From Dolichospermum sp. LEGE 00240 (lineage in GTDB: Bacteria; Cyanobacteriota; Cyanobacteriia; Cyanobacteriales; Nostocaceae), in NCBI RefSeq assembly GCF_015207875.1, contig NZ_JADEVZ010000022.1, positions 1 to 64,000 of the forward strand: a stretch of DNA of 64,000 nucleotides, given 5' to 3'. Positions 36,043 through 45,653 of the stretch are shown here, in pieces; within the stretch, counting starts at the first letter, position 1, and the number at the start of each line of letters is the position of its first letter. Below the pieces are notes generated by a model that was given only the letters and a program-made list of their open reading frames with translations, was not told the DNA's origin and ran no database searches. The translations under genes and the position numbers were made by a program.

Positions 36043-36435
36043 CACAACCAAGTAAAAAATAAGCGGAATAAATCACCCATAAGTAGTAATTTTTGCGCAT
36101 CATTTGATTATCCTAAAAGTAAGTTACTTATATCTTAAGACCTCCTAATCAATTTAGTTCTATGACTGTACCATCAGTTGGCGAGTTGGGGGTTAATATA
36201 GGATCGAAAATTGTTATCAGCTAGGAAACTTAACTTGCAAAAAGCACTGAAAATATTTTCTAACCTCAAAGAAGATTTAAAATCAAATTCCTTACGCAAC
36301 AAATTATTTATGTCCGGAAAACTAAAGATTTATTAGAAAATAAAATTGTTGAGTCACTAGGATTCTTCAGTATACTCGATGTTAAAATGTTTCCGAATAA
36401 CTCTAAATATCGTCATTTTCAATTCTCAGGTAAAT
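36043..36435. other. Intergenic region before the export protein gene
   Basis: About 390 AT-rich bases, no gene or RNA recognised. A frame upstream of 36436 is open to 36379 but looks non-coding. Confidence 0.6.
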
Positions 36436-37872
36436 ATGCTTAATAAAGATTTGTGTAAATTTCTCACCCACTCAACTATGGGTTTAGCATTGTTAACAAC
36501 AGTGAATATCGCTTTGCCATCGGTGAGTTTAGCGCAAAAACAGCCAGTAGCATCAACATCCAGTATCGCTACAGATTACTTATTAGGCGGGGGCGATCGC
36601 ATCCGTGTTAATGTATTTGAAGTACCAGAATATACAGGTGAATATCAAGTTCCTCCCGGTGGTTCAATTAATATGCCTTTAATTGGCAGTATCCCCGTTG
36701 CGGGCTTAACCACAGAACAAGCTGCTGATACAATCGCCAGAAAATATGCTCGTTTTCTCAAACGTCCCCTCATTTCCGTCAACTTATTATCACCCCGTCC
36801 CATTAATGTGTTTGTTGCTGGAGAAGTAACAAGACCAGGTGCTTACACCCTCAGCTTAGAAGGGGGAGCAGGAAATAACCCTGGTGTCCAATACCCAACG
36901 GTATTAGCTGCCCTCACCATAGCCCAGGGTGTAACACTGGCAGCAGATGTAACTCAAGTGCAATTACGCCGTAAGGTAGGACGTTCAGGAGAGCAGACAG
37001 TCGCCCTAAACTTAAAGGAATTGACGCAAACAGGCAGAATATCCCAGGAGATTACCTTACGAGATGGAGATACCATTGTGGTCCCTACTGCCGCCAGTTT
37101 AAATGTAGCTGAAGCCCGGAATTTATTTGCAGCCAACTTTGCTGCTAGTCAAAGTTCACCCCGCTCAGTGGTGGTAATTGGTCAAGTTTACCGTCCTGGT
37201 TCTTATCTTGTTACCGCTGGAAATGCCGGTGGGGCAGAGGGTGGTGGTGCTGGTGGTGGTTTACCAACTGTGATGCGGAGTTTACAACTAGCAGGGGGAA
37301 TTACCTCCCTTGCGGATGTTCGGAAGATTAAATTACGCCGTCCTACCCGAACTGGTATGGAACAAACTATAGATATCAACCTCTGGGAATTACTACAAAG
37401 CGGTGATATCAATCAAGACATAGTGGTGCAAGATGGCGATACTATCATCATTCCTACAGCTACGGACATTAGTGCCGCCGAATCCACCCAATTAGCAACA
37501 ACAACTTTGTCTCCAAATACTATTGAAGTGGGTGTAGTGGGTGAAGTCAAAAGAGCAGGGGCGGTAAAATTACAACCAAATAGCTCTTTAAATCAGGCAT
37601 TATTAGCTGCTGGTGGTTTCAATGATGGTAGAGCCAGTAAGGGAACTGTAGAATTAATTCGCCTCAATGCCAATGGTACAGTTACTAAACGTCCAATTAA
37701 GGTGGATTTATCTCAAGGAATTAATGAGGAAACCAATCCGATTCTTCGCAACAATGATGTTGTCGTAGTTGATCGCAATGGGTTAGCTAAGGCTGGTGAT
37801 AGAGTTAATACTGTAGCCGGTCCTTTAGGTACTATCTTGGGGATTATCAGACTATTCACGACTGGATTTTAG
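36436..37872 (+). CDS. Wza-like polysaccharide export protein (SLBB domains)
   Basis: 478 residues. A signal peptide (HSTMGLALLTTVNIALPSVSLA) without lipobox Cys precedes a Poly_export domain (about 45-118, YLLGGGDRIRVNVFEVPEYTGEY) and three SLBB-type domains starting near 122 (VFVAGEVTRPGAYTL), 238 (VVVIGQVYRPGSYLV) and 367 (VGVVGEVKRAGAVKL). These form periplasmic/outer-membrane channels for exopolysaccharide. A C-terminal segment after the third SLBB may be the membrane helix. It could serve the sugar-transferase pathway of 6776, but no linkage is seen. Confidence 0.88.
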   Translation: MLNKDLCKFLTHSTMGLALLTTVNIALPSVSLAQKQPVASTSSIATDYLLGGGDRIRVNVFEVPEYTGEYQVPPGGSINMPLIGSIPVAGLTTEQAADTIARKYARFLKRPLISVNLLSPRPINVFVAGEVTRPGAYTLSLEGGAGNNPGVQYPTVLAALTIAQGVTLAADVTQVQLRRKVGRSGEQTVALNLKELTQTGRISQEITLRDGDTIVVPTAASLNVAEARNLFAANFAASQSSPRSVVVIGQVYRPGSYLVTAGNAGGAEGGGAGGGLPTVMRSLQLAGGITSLADVRKIKLRRPTRTGMEQTIDINLWELLQSGDINQDIVVQDGDTIIIPTATDISAAESTQLATTTLSPNTIEVGVVGEVKRAGAVKLQPNSSLNQALLAAGGFNDGRASKGTVELIRLNANGTVTKRPIKVDLSQGINEETNPILRNNDVVVVDRNGLAKAGDRVNTVAGPLGTILGIIRLFTTGF

Positions 37873-38131
37873 TTTAAGTCCAAAGGTTGGTTTTCTAGGT
37901 TTCCACTCAAAAAATCTAGACCCAAAACATAATTATTATACATTTTAGGTTATTTTCTTCGGCAATTCATGATTAGAGGTGTAGCGATGGACTATAATGC
38001 GATCGCAGGCTTATTATTTTTATAGTTAACAGTCGGTAAATTCCGCACTTAACCCATTTTAATTTACAGTTAATGCCAGCCATAACCCTAACAATCAATT
38101 CTGCCCAAAGCCAAAATAGGAGAATAACTGA

Positions 38132-39010
38132 ATGGACTCAATAATTTTTATCATATTTTTAGCTCTAGTAGGTTATGCTTTAGCATCTGCAAAGATGGTA
38201 AATCAGGGGAATGTCGCCTTAGTTGAACGCTTGGGGCGGTATCATCGCAAACTAAATCCTGGGCTCAGGTTCATAGTTCCCATTCTCGATCAAATTGTGA
38301 TGGAGAATACAACTAGAGAGCAGTTATTAGATATTAAACCGCAAAATGCAATCACTAAAGATGGTATCTACTTGGAAGTTGATGCAATTATTTACTGGCG
38401 GATCAAAGATATTGAAAAAAGCTTTTATGCTGTTGATGATTTACAACAAGCACTAACCAATATAGCAACGACTACCCTCCGGGAAAATATTGCCCAAAAT
38501 TCCTTAGAGGATACTAATATGTCTAGAGAAGAGATAGACAAAACTATATTAGGTGAATTAAATTCAATTACGGGCGCATGGGGAATTGAAATTATCCGTT
38601 TAGATATTCAAAGCATTACCCCACCAGAAACTGTACGCAAGTCAATGGAAGCTCAACAAAATGCACAAATTAAAAAAAAGGCGGCTATAGAAGCAGCAGA
38701 GGGAGAGCGACAAGCAGCCGTTAAACGGGCGGAAGGAACTAGAACATCAATAGAAATAATTTCTGAAGCCTTGCGTTCTCACCCCGAAAGTAAGGATATT
38801 TTAAGGTATCTTGTTGCCCAAGATTATGTAGATGCTAGTCAAAAATTGGGTGAAAGCAATAATGCCAAAATTGTATTTGTAGATCCTGCTAACTCAACAG
38901 AAATGTTTCAGGAATTGATTTCTGATTCAGTACAAGAAAATCATGGTAACAATCCCGCTAATGGAAAGGGTAATGGCAATGGTAAAGGTAATGGGAATGG
39001 ATCTAATTAG
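38132..39010 (+). CDS. SPFH/Band 7 (stomatin-like) protein
   Basis: 292 residues: an N-terminal membrane segment (SIIFIIFLALVGYALASAK), the SPFH domain (GNVALVERLGRYHRKLNPGL, DAIIYWRIKDIEKSFYAVDD, ATTTLRENIAQNSLED) and an Ala/Glu/Lys-rich coiled coil (about 190-215). The tail is a Gly/Asn/Lys low-complexity run after residue 274. It forms oligomeric rings at the membrane and often helps membrane protein quality control. Confidence 0.9.
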   Translation: MDSIIFIIFLALVGYALASAKMVNQGNVALVERLGRYHRKLNPGLRFIVPILDQIVMENTTREQLLDIKPQNAITKDGIYLEVDAIIYWRIKDIEKSFYAVDDLQQALTNIATTTLRENIAQNSLEDTNMSREEIDKTILGELNSITGAWGIEIIRLDIQSITPPETVRKSMEAQQNAQIKKKAAIEAAEGERQAAVKRAEGTRTSIEIISEALRSHPESKDILRYLVAQDYVDASQKLGESNNAKIVFVDPANSTEMFQELISDSVQENHGNNPANGKGNGNGKGNGNGSN

Positions 39011-39065
39011 AGCTTGATACCATTAACTAGCCCCGCGCCCCGCGCCCCTACCTCCTAACCTATGG

Positions 39066-39923
39066 CTAACGCCACGCTGCGCTATCACGAAAAATAGCAT
39101 CTGCTACCAGAGTAACTTCTTGCATTTCTCGAACATCGTGAACTCGGAGAATATCTGCACCATTAAAAATAGCCGCACAACAAGCTGCGGCTGTTCCCCA
39201 AACCCGTAATCTTGGATCTGGTTGATTAAGAATATTACCAATAAAACTTTTACGAGATGCTCCCACCAAAATTGGAGAATTGAGTGTTTTTAGTGATTCT
39301 AAACAGCGAAAAATTTCTAAATTCTGCTGATAGTTCTTAGCAAAACCAATCCCAGGATCAATAATTATTTTATTTTGATCAATTCCTAAAAGCCTAGCAT
39401 TTGTAATTTGCTCAAATAAAAATTTATAAATATCAGCAATTAAATCCTCATAATCAGTACATTTTTGCATAGTTTGGGGAGTTCCCTTGATGTGCATTAA
39501 CACAATCGGCACATTTAAACTAGCAACAGTTGGCAACATTTGGGGGTCAAATGTCCCCGCTGAAATATCATTAACTATATCTGCTCCAGCAATAATTGCT
39601 GCTTTGGCTACCTCTGCTCTAGTTGTATCTACAGAAATAGGGACATCAACGACTGGACGTAGCAATTCCACAACTGATAGCACCCTCTCCAGTTCTGCTT
39701 CTAGGGATATTTGCTCCGCACCTGGACGAGTTGATTGTCCACCAATATCAATAATATCAGCACCAGCCGCCACCATTGCTTGTGCCTGGGTTAAAGCGGC
39801 TGAGGCGGTGTTAAATTTACCACCATCACTAAAGCTATCCGGGGTGACATTCAAAATTCCCATGAGATAAGTCCGCTTTCCCCAATCAAAACAATGATTT
39901 CGGATAGTTAAGTTGTCAGACAT
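39066..39923 (-). CDS. folP: Dihydropteroate synthase
   Basis: A 285-residue TIM-barrel enzyme of folate synthesis. Signatures: LMGILNVTPDSFSDGGKF, IDIGGQSTRPGA, NDISAGTFD and ILVGASRKSF, all intact. It joins para-aminobenzoate to the pterin pyrophosphate. ATG 39923 is preferred to 39935. It follows tpiA by about 54 bp and is probably co-transcribed. Confidence 0.96.
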   Translation of the reverse strand: MSDNLTIRNHCFDWGKRTYLMGILNVTPDSFSDGGKFNTASAALTQAQAMVAAGADIIDIGGQSTRPGAEQISLEAELERVLSVVELLRPVVDVPISVDTTRAEVAKAAIIAGADIVNDISAGTFDPQMLPTVASLNVPIVLMHIKGTPQTMQKCTDYEDLIADIYKFLFEQITNARLLGIDQNKIIIDPGIGFAKNYQQNLEIFRCLESLKTLNSPILVGASRKSFIGNILNQPDPRLRVWGTAAACCAAIFNGADILRVHDVREMQEVTLVADAIFRDSAAWR

Positions 39924-39977
39924 GAAATTTTTCAACTTTTAATTTGTAATTAATTTATCCCCAATCCCCAATCCCCA

Positions 39978-40718
39978 TTATTGATAATTGACAATTCTGG
40001 CAAAACTATCAGCTTTTAGACTAGCGCCACCAACGAGAGCGCCGTCAATTTCTGGTTGTGCCATAATTTCATCAATATTATTCGGGTTGACTGAACCGCC
40101 ATATTGGATAGGAACGAGGGGATTAGTTAATTGACTGCGAATTAAGCCAATTACCCGATTTGCTTCCTTAGATTCACAGGTATCACCAGTACCAATTGCC
40201 CAAATTGGTTCATAAGCAATAATTAGGTGAGTTTGATCAATATCTACCAAGTCTTTTTTTAATTGGGTGCTAATTATTGATTCTGTTTCCCCCGCGTCTC
40301 GCTGTTGTTTAGTTTCCCCAACACAGAGAATGGGTGTGAGTCCATGCTTTTGGGCAGCTTTAAGACGGAGATTGACAGTTACGTCTGTTTCTCCGAAGAA
40401 TTGCCGTCTTTCACTATGTCCCACAATGACAAAACGCACACCGATTTCCGTTAGCATAGAGGCGGCGATTTCGCCTGTATATGCTCCACTTTGTTCCCAA
40501 TGGACGTTTTGTGCGCCCAAGTTTACACGGCTACCATGCAAAGATTTAGACACCAGGCTTAGGTCTGTGAAGGGAGGACATAGTACCACTTCTCGTTCTA
40601 AGGGGGTTTCCTCCAGGTGAGGCAAAAATCCGCTTAAAAATTCTGCGGATTCTGCCTGGGTTTTGAACATTTTCCAGTTACCAGCAATAACGATTTTCCG
40701 CACAGGTGATTTAATCAA
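39978..40718 (-). CDS. tpiA: Triosephosphate isomerase
   Basis: 246 residues with all catalytic residues: Asn14 and Lys16 (GNWKMFKT), His101 (VGHSERRQF), Glu170 ([11 protein letters not shown]) and phosphate loop [16 protein letters not shown]. Acts in glycolysis and the Calvin cycle. Confidence 0.98.
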   Translation of the reverse strand: MIKSPVRKIVIAGNWKMFKTQAESAEFLSGFLPHLEETPLEREVVLCPPFTDLSLVSKSLHGSRVNLGAQNVHWEQSGAYTGEIAASMLTEIGVRFVIVGHSERRQFFGETDVTVNLRLKAAQKHGLTPILCVGETKQQRDAGETESIISTQLKKDLVDIDQTHLIIAYEPIWAIGTGDTCESKEANRVIGLIRSQLTNPLVPIQYGGSVNPNNIDEIMAQPEIDGALVGGASLKADSFARIVNYQ

Positions 40719-40882
40719 AATTTTAATGTTACTAGATGCACTTTTTAATGTACTACTTTTTTAGGACTATTTATGAAGCAGAATTTATCGGGCTACAGAA
40801 ACGGTGGTCAGTAGGAATATAGGCAAAAGTGTTGGTCTTGATAATAAATGAGATACTTTTTAAGTTATTTGTTTATATGCTA

Positions 40883-41245
40883 TCAATCAAGAGGAGGATG
40901 CCAACCACTAATTACCCAACGCTTTCGAGCAATCAAAATTACTGGATTATTGATTCGTAGCTTAACTATTGTAGTCCGACCAATAGCATTTATACCTTCT
41001 AATCTTGTACCATCACCACTCAAAGGATCTATAGATTCAACTGCATCACTTTTGAATTCGTTGCATGAACGACAAGCTAAACAAAGATTTTCAAAAGTTG
41101 TTTCTCCACCCTTAGAAACTGGGTGAATATGATCATAAGTCATAGGAATACCGCTATTTGCTTCAGATGTCAAGCAATAACAGCAACGTGATTTATCCCT
41201 CTCTATGATTTTTTGTCTTAAACTTTCAGAAATATATGTAGACAC
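40883..41245 (-). CDS. HNH endonuclease
   Basis: A 120-residue HNH protein: CCYCLTSEANSGIPMTYDHIHPVSKGGETTFENLCLACRSCNEFKSD. The zinc CxxC pairs and the His-His/Asn catalytic motif are intact. The conserved tail (IARKRWVISGWHPP) is a signature of a cyanobacterial HNH group. It follows the 134-residue gene by 6 bp, and the two form one operon. Confidence 0.85.
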   Translation of the reverse strand: MSTYISESLRQKIIERDKSRCCYCLTSEANSGIPMTYDHIHPVSKGGETTFENLCLACRSCNEFKSDAVESIDPLSGDGTRLEGINAIGRTTIVKLRINNPVILIARKRWVISGWHPPLD

Positions 41246-41251
41246 AACAAT

Positions 41252-41656
41252 TTAAGAATTTGATAAACGATACCCTCGCCAACTGAGTAATACTGCTGCT
41301 TGGGCTTTACATAACATAAATAAATCAGCCTCATGTCGAAGTGACATCAACTCTAATTGTTCTACTTCTGTAAGTATACCCCTAGAGTTATGATCAAGCA
41401 GGATGTTATATCTGTCCATATCATCTGCTGTTTTTCGACTATTGGCAATTTGCCAGGGAGTATTGTCATCTAGCTTATCTAATGCGGCAATTTCAGCTTG
41501 AAATTCTTCTGGGACATCATCCCAAGCTGGTGGACTACCAACTTGCAAAGCATGAAGCATTACTTCTTCTAAGGGACGTTGAATAGCATTAGCAGTATTA
41601 ACTAATCGCTGATAGATAATTTCTGGAATTTGGAGAGTTACTGTTTCAGTGGGCAT
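41252..41656 (-). CDS. Conserved hypothetical protein paired with HNH endonuclease
   Basis: 134 residues, starting TETVTLQIPEIIYQRLVNTANAIQRPLEEVMLHAL, which resembles an RHH-type DNA-binding start. The rest (LTEVEQLELMSLRHEADLFMLCKAQAAVLLSWRGY) is helical. I know this protein only as a frequent neighbour of the HNH gene in cyanobacteria. It could be an antitoxin or regulator for the nuclease. Confidence 0.6.
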   Translation of the reverse strand: MPTETVTLQIPEIIYQRLVNTANAIQRPLEEVMLHALQVGSPPAWDDVPEEFQAEIAALDKLDDNTPWQIANSRKTADDMDRYNILLDHNSRGILTEVEQLELMSLRHEADLFMLCKAQAAVLLSWRGYRLSNS

Positions 41657-41774
41657 AGGGTGAAGGTTAGGGTTTATTTTATATTGATTATTTTACTTCG
41701 TTTCAATTATTAATCTCTTGAAATCTAAATCCTAGATTTCCATGTGATAGTATACAATATCATAAATAATACAT

Positions 41775-42212
41775 TTATTTATCTATAATGAACGTATTAA
41801 AACTTTCATTAAATCCTGTTTTTTTAATCTTTAGCACTGCATTATAATTCTTTTTGAATAATTTTGCTTTAACTTGAATTTGTGTTGATGTTATAGGGCA
41901 TCTAGTTGTGATTATATAGCAATACTTGAGGACTGTTTTATAATTTTTGGAGACAATTTTTATAGTATTTTCAATTTGATCAAAAGCGTGTTCTACATCA
42001 GAACCTTTTAATTCTATATAAATTTCAATATAAGGTTCATTGATAATTAGTAACCAATCACATTTAACTCCTTGAATATCTAAACAGCCATCTACTTGAA
42101 CTTTAGTCAGTTCTATTGAATTTTCATTTATAAAGACTATTTTACTACTTTTCTTTTCTTCTATTAATATATTTTTATGGCTTATTTTTTCGGAACATTT
42201 ATCTAAATCCAC
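41775..42212 (-). CDS. Putative PD-(D/E)XK-like nuclease partner of the ATPase
   Basis: A 145-residue protein with Asp52 in KCDWLLIINE and Glu67-x-Lys69 in IYIELKGSD: a D...ExK pattern expected of a PD-(D/E)XK nuclease core (strand-loop-strand), followed by helix HAFDQIENTIKIV. The full family is not known to me. It begins 5 bp after the ATPase gene, so they are one operon. AT-rich. Confidence 0.5.
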   Translation of the reverse strand: MDLDKCSEKISHKNILIEEKKSSKIVFINENSIELTKVQVDGCLDIQGVKCDWLLIINEPYIEIYIELKGSDVEHAFDQIENTIKIVSKNYKTVLKYCYIITTRCPITSTQIQVKAKLFKKNYNAVLKIKKTGFNESFNTFIIDK

Positions 42213-42217
42213 AGATG

Positions 42218-43504
42218 TTATTCTCCAAATTCAAGTTCTATTAATTTTTCAAATACTTGACTAAATTCGTTGGATACTTCATCAATGATATTTGTATCAA
42301 TCAAGTTATTATCTTCATTGATCAAACTCTCAATCATACCATTTTTGATGGTGTAAGCAGCAACATCATTAATATCTAATGTTTGATTTTCTGGAACTAT
42401 TTTGAATAAAGCTTCTAGTAAATCATTTTGTTCAGGTTTCTCTCTTAATGCTTTCAGAGTGTTACCTGCTTGAATTAGGTTATTAAAAGCTGTTAGTATG
42501 TAAGGACTATGAGTCGTAATAAAAAATTTATGCTTTTTTTCAGTTGTATTAAAAACCTGGCTGATTAAACTTACAATATGTTTTTGTGATGTAGGAAATA
42601 AATGTGCTTCTGGTTCTTCTATAATAAAAAGGCGTGTTGTTGAGCTAATAAAAGGCAAAATAGCTAATATAAGTGTCATAGGTAGAGCCTCCTGCTGTCC
42701 AGAGGATGAATGTGATAAATTAGTCCTTCTATTTTTGTTTGTTTCATTAGTGTATAATATCCAGTCCTGATCTTTTTCATAGGAATAATTACCAACTATT
42801 ATCTGATTAATTAATTCATCAATTGAATCATTTAGATTTAACGCATGAATCAATTTTCTAAGTTGATAAATATTTTTTACTCTTTCATAAGCTGAACCAA
42901 ATTCCTGTAGAAAATAATCTATAACTATATTTCCTGATAAAAAAGAAAAAATATTATTTTGTAAGTTAGCAAAAAACGACCTCCCAGCAGGAATAAAAGT
43001 TATCAATTCAAGACTATTAAAGTGATTATCTTTCAGAATATATTCAGTGAAAATTGTATTGTAATATTCTTCTATTTTTTCAGGATTATTTTCTGCATAT
43101 TCAAGAGTTTTTTTGTTGTATTCGCTTAAGATTTTTCTGCGAACTTTAACTAAATATTCAGAATATATCAAAGATAATTTAGACTTATTGTCATCTGATT
43201 TTTGGTTATTTAAAGCTACGGAATAACTATCAAACTCATATAAAATTTGAAACTCCTGATTTTTCCAAGAATATTCAGGGAATATAATTTTAAACGTTGT
43301 AATTATACTTTTATCAAATTCTGCTTTTTTCTGCTTCTTATGGATGGAAGAACGATATTTAATGAAAAAATCTTTAAAGAAATAAACTAATTTAGCAAGT
43401 ATGCTTTTACCACTAGCTTGCTGTCCAATAATAATATTTATCTTGGATAAATTAAATTCAATATCTTTGATATTTAAAAAGTTTTTTACTGTCAGTTTTT
43501 CCAT
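42218..43504 (-). CDS. AAA family ATPase (OLD/ABC-like), putative defence protein
   Basis: A 428-residue ABC-type ATPase of the SMC/OLD superfamily: Walker A GQQASGKS (27-34), signature-like SSSGQQE (266-272), Walker B LFIIEEPE (292-299), and the His switch in TTHSP (330-334). There is no C-terminal TOPRIM. Together with the small nuclease-like gene it resembles two-gene anti-phage modules of the Septu/PARIS type, though the effector differs. ATG 43504 gives the standard MEKLTVKNFLNIKDIEF start. Confidence 0.75.
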   Translation of the reverse strand: MEKLTVKNFLNIKDIEFNLSKINIIIGQQASGKSILAKLVYFFKDFFIKYRSSIHKKQKKAEFDKSIITTFKIIFPEYSWKNQEFQILYEFDSYSVALNNQKSDDNKSKLSLIYSEYLVKVRRKILSEYNKKTLEYAENNPEKIEEYYNTIFTEYILKDNHFNSLELITFIPAGRSFFANLQNNIFSFLSGNIVIDYFLQEFGSAYERVKNIYQLRKLIHALNLNDSIDELINQIIVGNYSYEKDQDWILYTNETNKNRRTNLSHSSSGQQEALPMTLILAILPFISSTTRLFIIEEPEAHLFPTSQKHIVSLISQVFNTTEKKHKFFITTHSPYILTAFNNLIQAGNTLKALREKPEQNDLLEALFKIVPENQTLDINDVAAYTIKNGMIESLINEDNNLIDTNIIDEVSNEFSQVFEKLIELEFGE

Positions 43505-43549
43505 AAGTGCAATATAATAAGCTGTTACGCAGCTAAATTTGATAACCAT

Positions 43550-43795
43550 AATTTACTTGAACTTTGTAGTGCGGGCATCTTGCCCGCTAGAATTATACAA
43601 ACTAAATGCACAACAGCTTATCAGCAATACAAATGTATTGCTAGAAAAATAAGTCATTAATACATTGTACACGATATTTTAGAAATTTAAAATCAGAATA
43701 AATAGGAGTTTTTAATGTATTTTAAAAATTACAACTTTTTGATGTATAAAAGTTGGTGCGCTACGCTGCACTAACGCACCCTACATCTGTATTAT
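43550..43795. other. Intergenic repeats between ATPase and crtO genes
   Basis: Contains the GCGGGCATCTTGCCCGC palindrome (43573-43589) and a GTGCGCTACGCTGCACTAAC element near 43755. No gene. Confidence 0.5.
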
Positions 43796-45490
43796 CTAAT
43801 TCATCCCAAATACAGAACCAACTGTAGACTTAATCGAGTTTCCAGCATCTTTTAAAGCTTGAGTAAAGGGTTGCTTGTTTTGTAAAAAGACCCTCGCACA
43901 ATTACGTCCTGGCATCCCGGAAATTGAACCGCCGGGATGTGTTCCTGCGCCTGTTAAAAAGAGATTATCAATGGGAGTTTTATAATTAGCTAATTCGGGT
44001 AAAGGTCGGAAAAAGATCATTTGATCCATTGTCATATCAATATGATAATAATTCCCCTTGTATGCTCCTAATCTTTCCCCTAATTCCGCTGGACTTTCAA
44101 CTCTTCTAGCGATAGTTGCTTTTTTCACATTGGGGGCATAAGTTGCTAATTTGTCAATTACTCTATCTGCAACTTGATTTTTCAATTCATCAGTCCAACC
44201 TGTTCCTTTTAAACCTGTGCCGTTAGCATTAGCAATTTGATAAGGTGCAAAAAATTCAATCCATAAAGTATGTTTTCCAGGTGGTGCTAAACTGGGGTCA
44301 AGGGCGCTAGGCATGACGAGATACATGGAGGGGTCAGAATCGGGAATTTCGCCTAATGTACATTTACTATGAGCCTGTTCAACATGATTCATAGAATCAG
44401 CAATGAGAATTGAACCAATGAGATATTCATCTTTATGATCATGGTGAGAAAAATGTAATGGTTCATCTAATGCTAAATCTATTTTCAGGATGGTTTCATT
44501 GTTGTTAATAATGCGGCGTTCTAATCTTTCCCATAAATCAGGATCAAGGGCATCAATATCACTTTTTTCTGTCATTTGCAAGAATAATCTTTGGGCATCA
44601 ATATTAGAAATTACGCCATGTTTTGCTCGATATTCTTTACCACCTGCCACCCGCACACCCTCGGCTTTAGCATCATTAATTAAAATCTTTTCCACGTGCT
44701 GGTCTGTAAGAATTACCCCACCTTTACTATTAACTAATTTCACCAATGCTTGCACCAATGCACCTGTACCGCCGCGAGGTCTAGCCATGCCAGGATTATG
44801 ACGCATTGCCATCATCATTACCCCAATTGCGAGATTTTTTTGAGAAGGTGGCGCACCTAATTCAGAAGAGAGTCTAGCTAGGGGTGCTTTGAGAAATTCT
44901 TCATCAAACCATTCATTGAGAATATCTTCGGCACTATTAAGCATTGTTCGCACAAAATCAAAGCTTTTGGCGGGAGAACCCACTACAGAAAATAAATCTT
45001 TAACCTGTTGAAAATTGTAGTTGCCAAAAATATCTATAATTGATTTGGGTGGGGCATTAAACATGGGTGTCATGGCGTTAATTGCCCGTTGCCAATAATC
45101 TGTAAATTGGGCATATTTTTTAGAGTCTCGTTCATTGTAACGAGCGATTTCTGCACAGGTTTTTTCTAATGATTTATGTGCTAAGAAATATTTACCGTCG
45201 GGGTGAGGACAAAAGACAACTGGGTCACAGTCTAGATATTCTAAGCCATATTTTGTTAGTTCTAATTCTTCTACAACTGGACCTAGATGAATAAATTCAT
45301 GGTCAATGGCACACAAGTTAAATTTAAAACCTGGTGCTTTGTCTGGAATACATTCTTCTGTTGTGGCTGCACCACCGGGAACAGGACGTTTTTCTAGTAG
45401 AAGGACGCTATAACCTGCTTTGAGTAAATAAGCTGCACAAACTAAACCGTTGTGTCCAGCGCCGATGATGATAACGTCGTATTCTTGCAT
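43796..45490 (-). CDS. crtO: CrtO-type beta-carotene ketolase (FAD-dependent)
   Basis: 564 residues. FAD motif IIIGAGHNGLVCAAYLLKAG (8-27, GxGxxG at 10-15), the phytoene-desaturase-like body and the C-terminal LFLTGAGTHPGGSISGMPGRNCA motif. Closest in my memory to cyanobacterial CrtO, which makes echinenone from beta-carotene. Other desaturase-like proteins have the same motifs, so the assignment is probable. Start ATG 45490. Confidence 0.72.
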   Translation of the reverse strand: MQEYDVIIIGAGHNGLVCAAYLLKAGYSVLLLEKRPVPGGAATTEECIPDKAPGFKFNLCAIDHEFIHLGPVVEELELTKYGLEYLDCDPVVFCPHPDGKYFLAHKSLEKTCAEIARYNERDSKKYAQFTDYWQRAINAMTPMFNAPPKSIIDIFGNYNFQQVKDLFSVVGSPAKSFDFVRTMLNSAEDILNEWFDEEFLKAPLARLSSELGAPPSQKNLAIGVMMMAMRHNPGMARPRGGTGALVQALVKLVNSKGGVILTDQHVEKILINDAKAEGVRVAGGKEYRAKHGVISNIDAQRLFLQMTEKSDIDALDPDLWERLERRIINNNETILKIDLALDEPLHFSHHDHKDEYLIGSILIADSMNHVEQAHSKCTLGEIPDSDPSMYLVMPSALDPSLAPPGKHTLWIEFFAPYQIANANGTGLKGTGWTDELKNQVADRVIDKLATYAPNVKKATIARRVESPAELGERLGAYKGNYYHIDMTMDQMIFFRPLPELANYKTPIDNLFLTGAGTHPGGSISGMPGRNCARVFLQNKQPFTQALKDAGNSIKSTVGSVFGMN

Positions 45491-45576
45491 ATCTCTGATG
45501 ATATAAAAACCTGGCTTTTTTATATTATTATATTTAGAGAATGCAAGCAAGTATTAAAAAAATAGATGATAAACAC

Positions 45577-45641
45577 AGATCCCCGACTTTTCATATATAA
45601 TCAGAATTTATTTACAAGATAAAAAAAGAAGTCGGGGATCT
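45577..45641. terminator. GATCCCCGACTT hairpin between P450 and crtO
   Basis: AGATCCCCGACTT (45577-45589) pairs with AAGTCGGGGATCT (45629-45641) through a 39-base loop. Sited just beyond the P450 stop on the minus strand, it may terminate that gene. The same element family occurs at 4345 and 55616. Confidence 0.5.
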
Positions 45642-45653
45642 TAATTGACTAAA

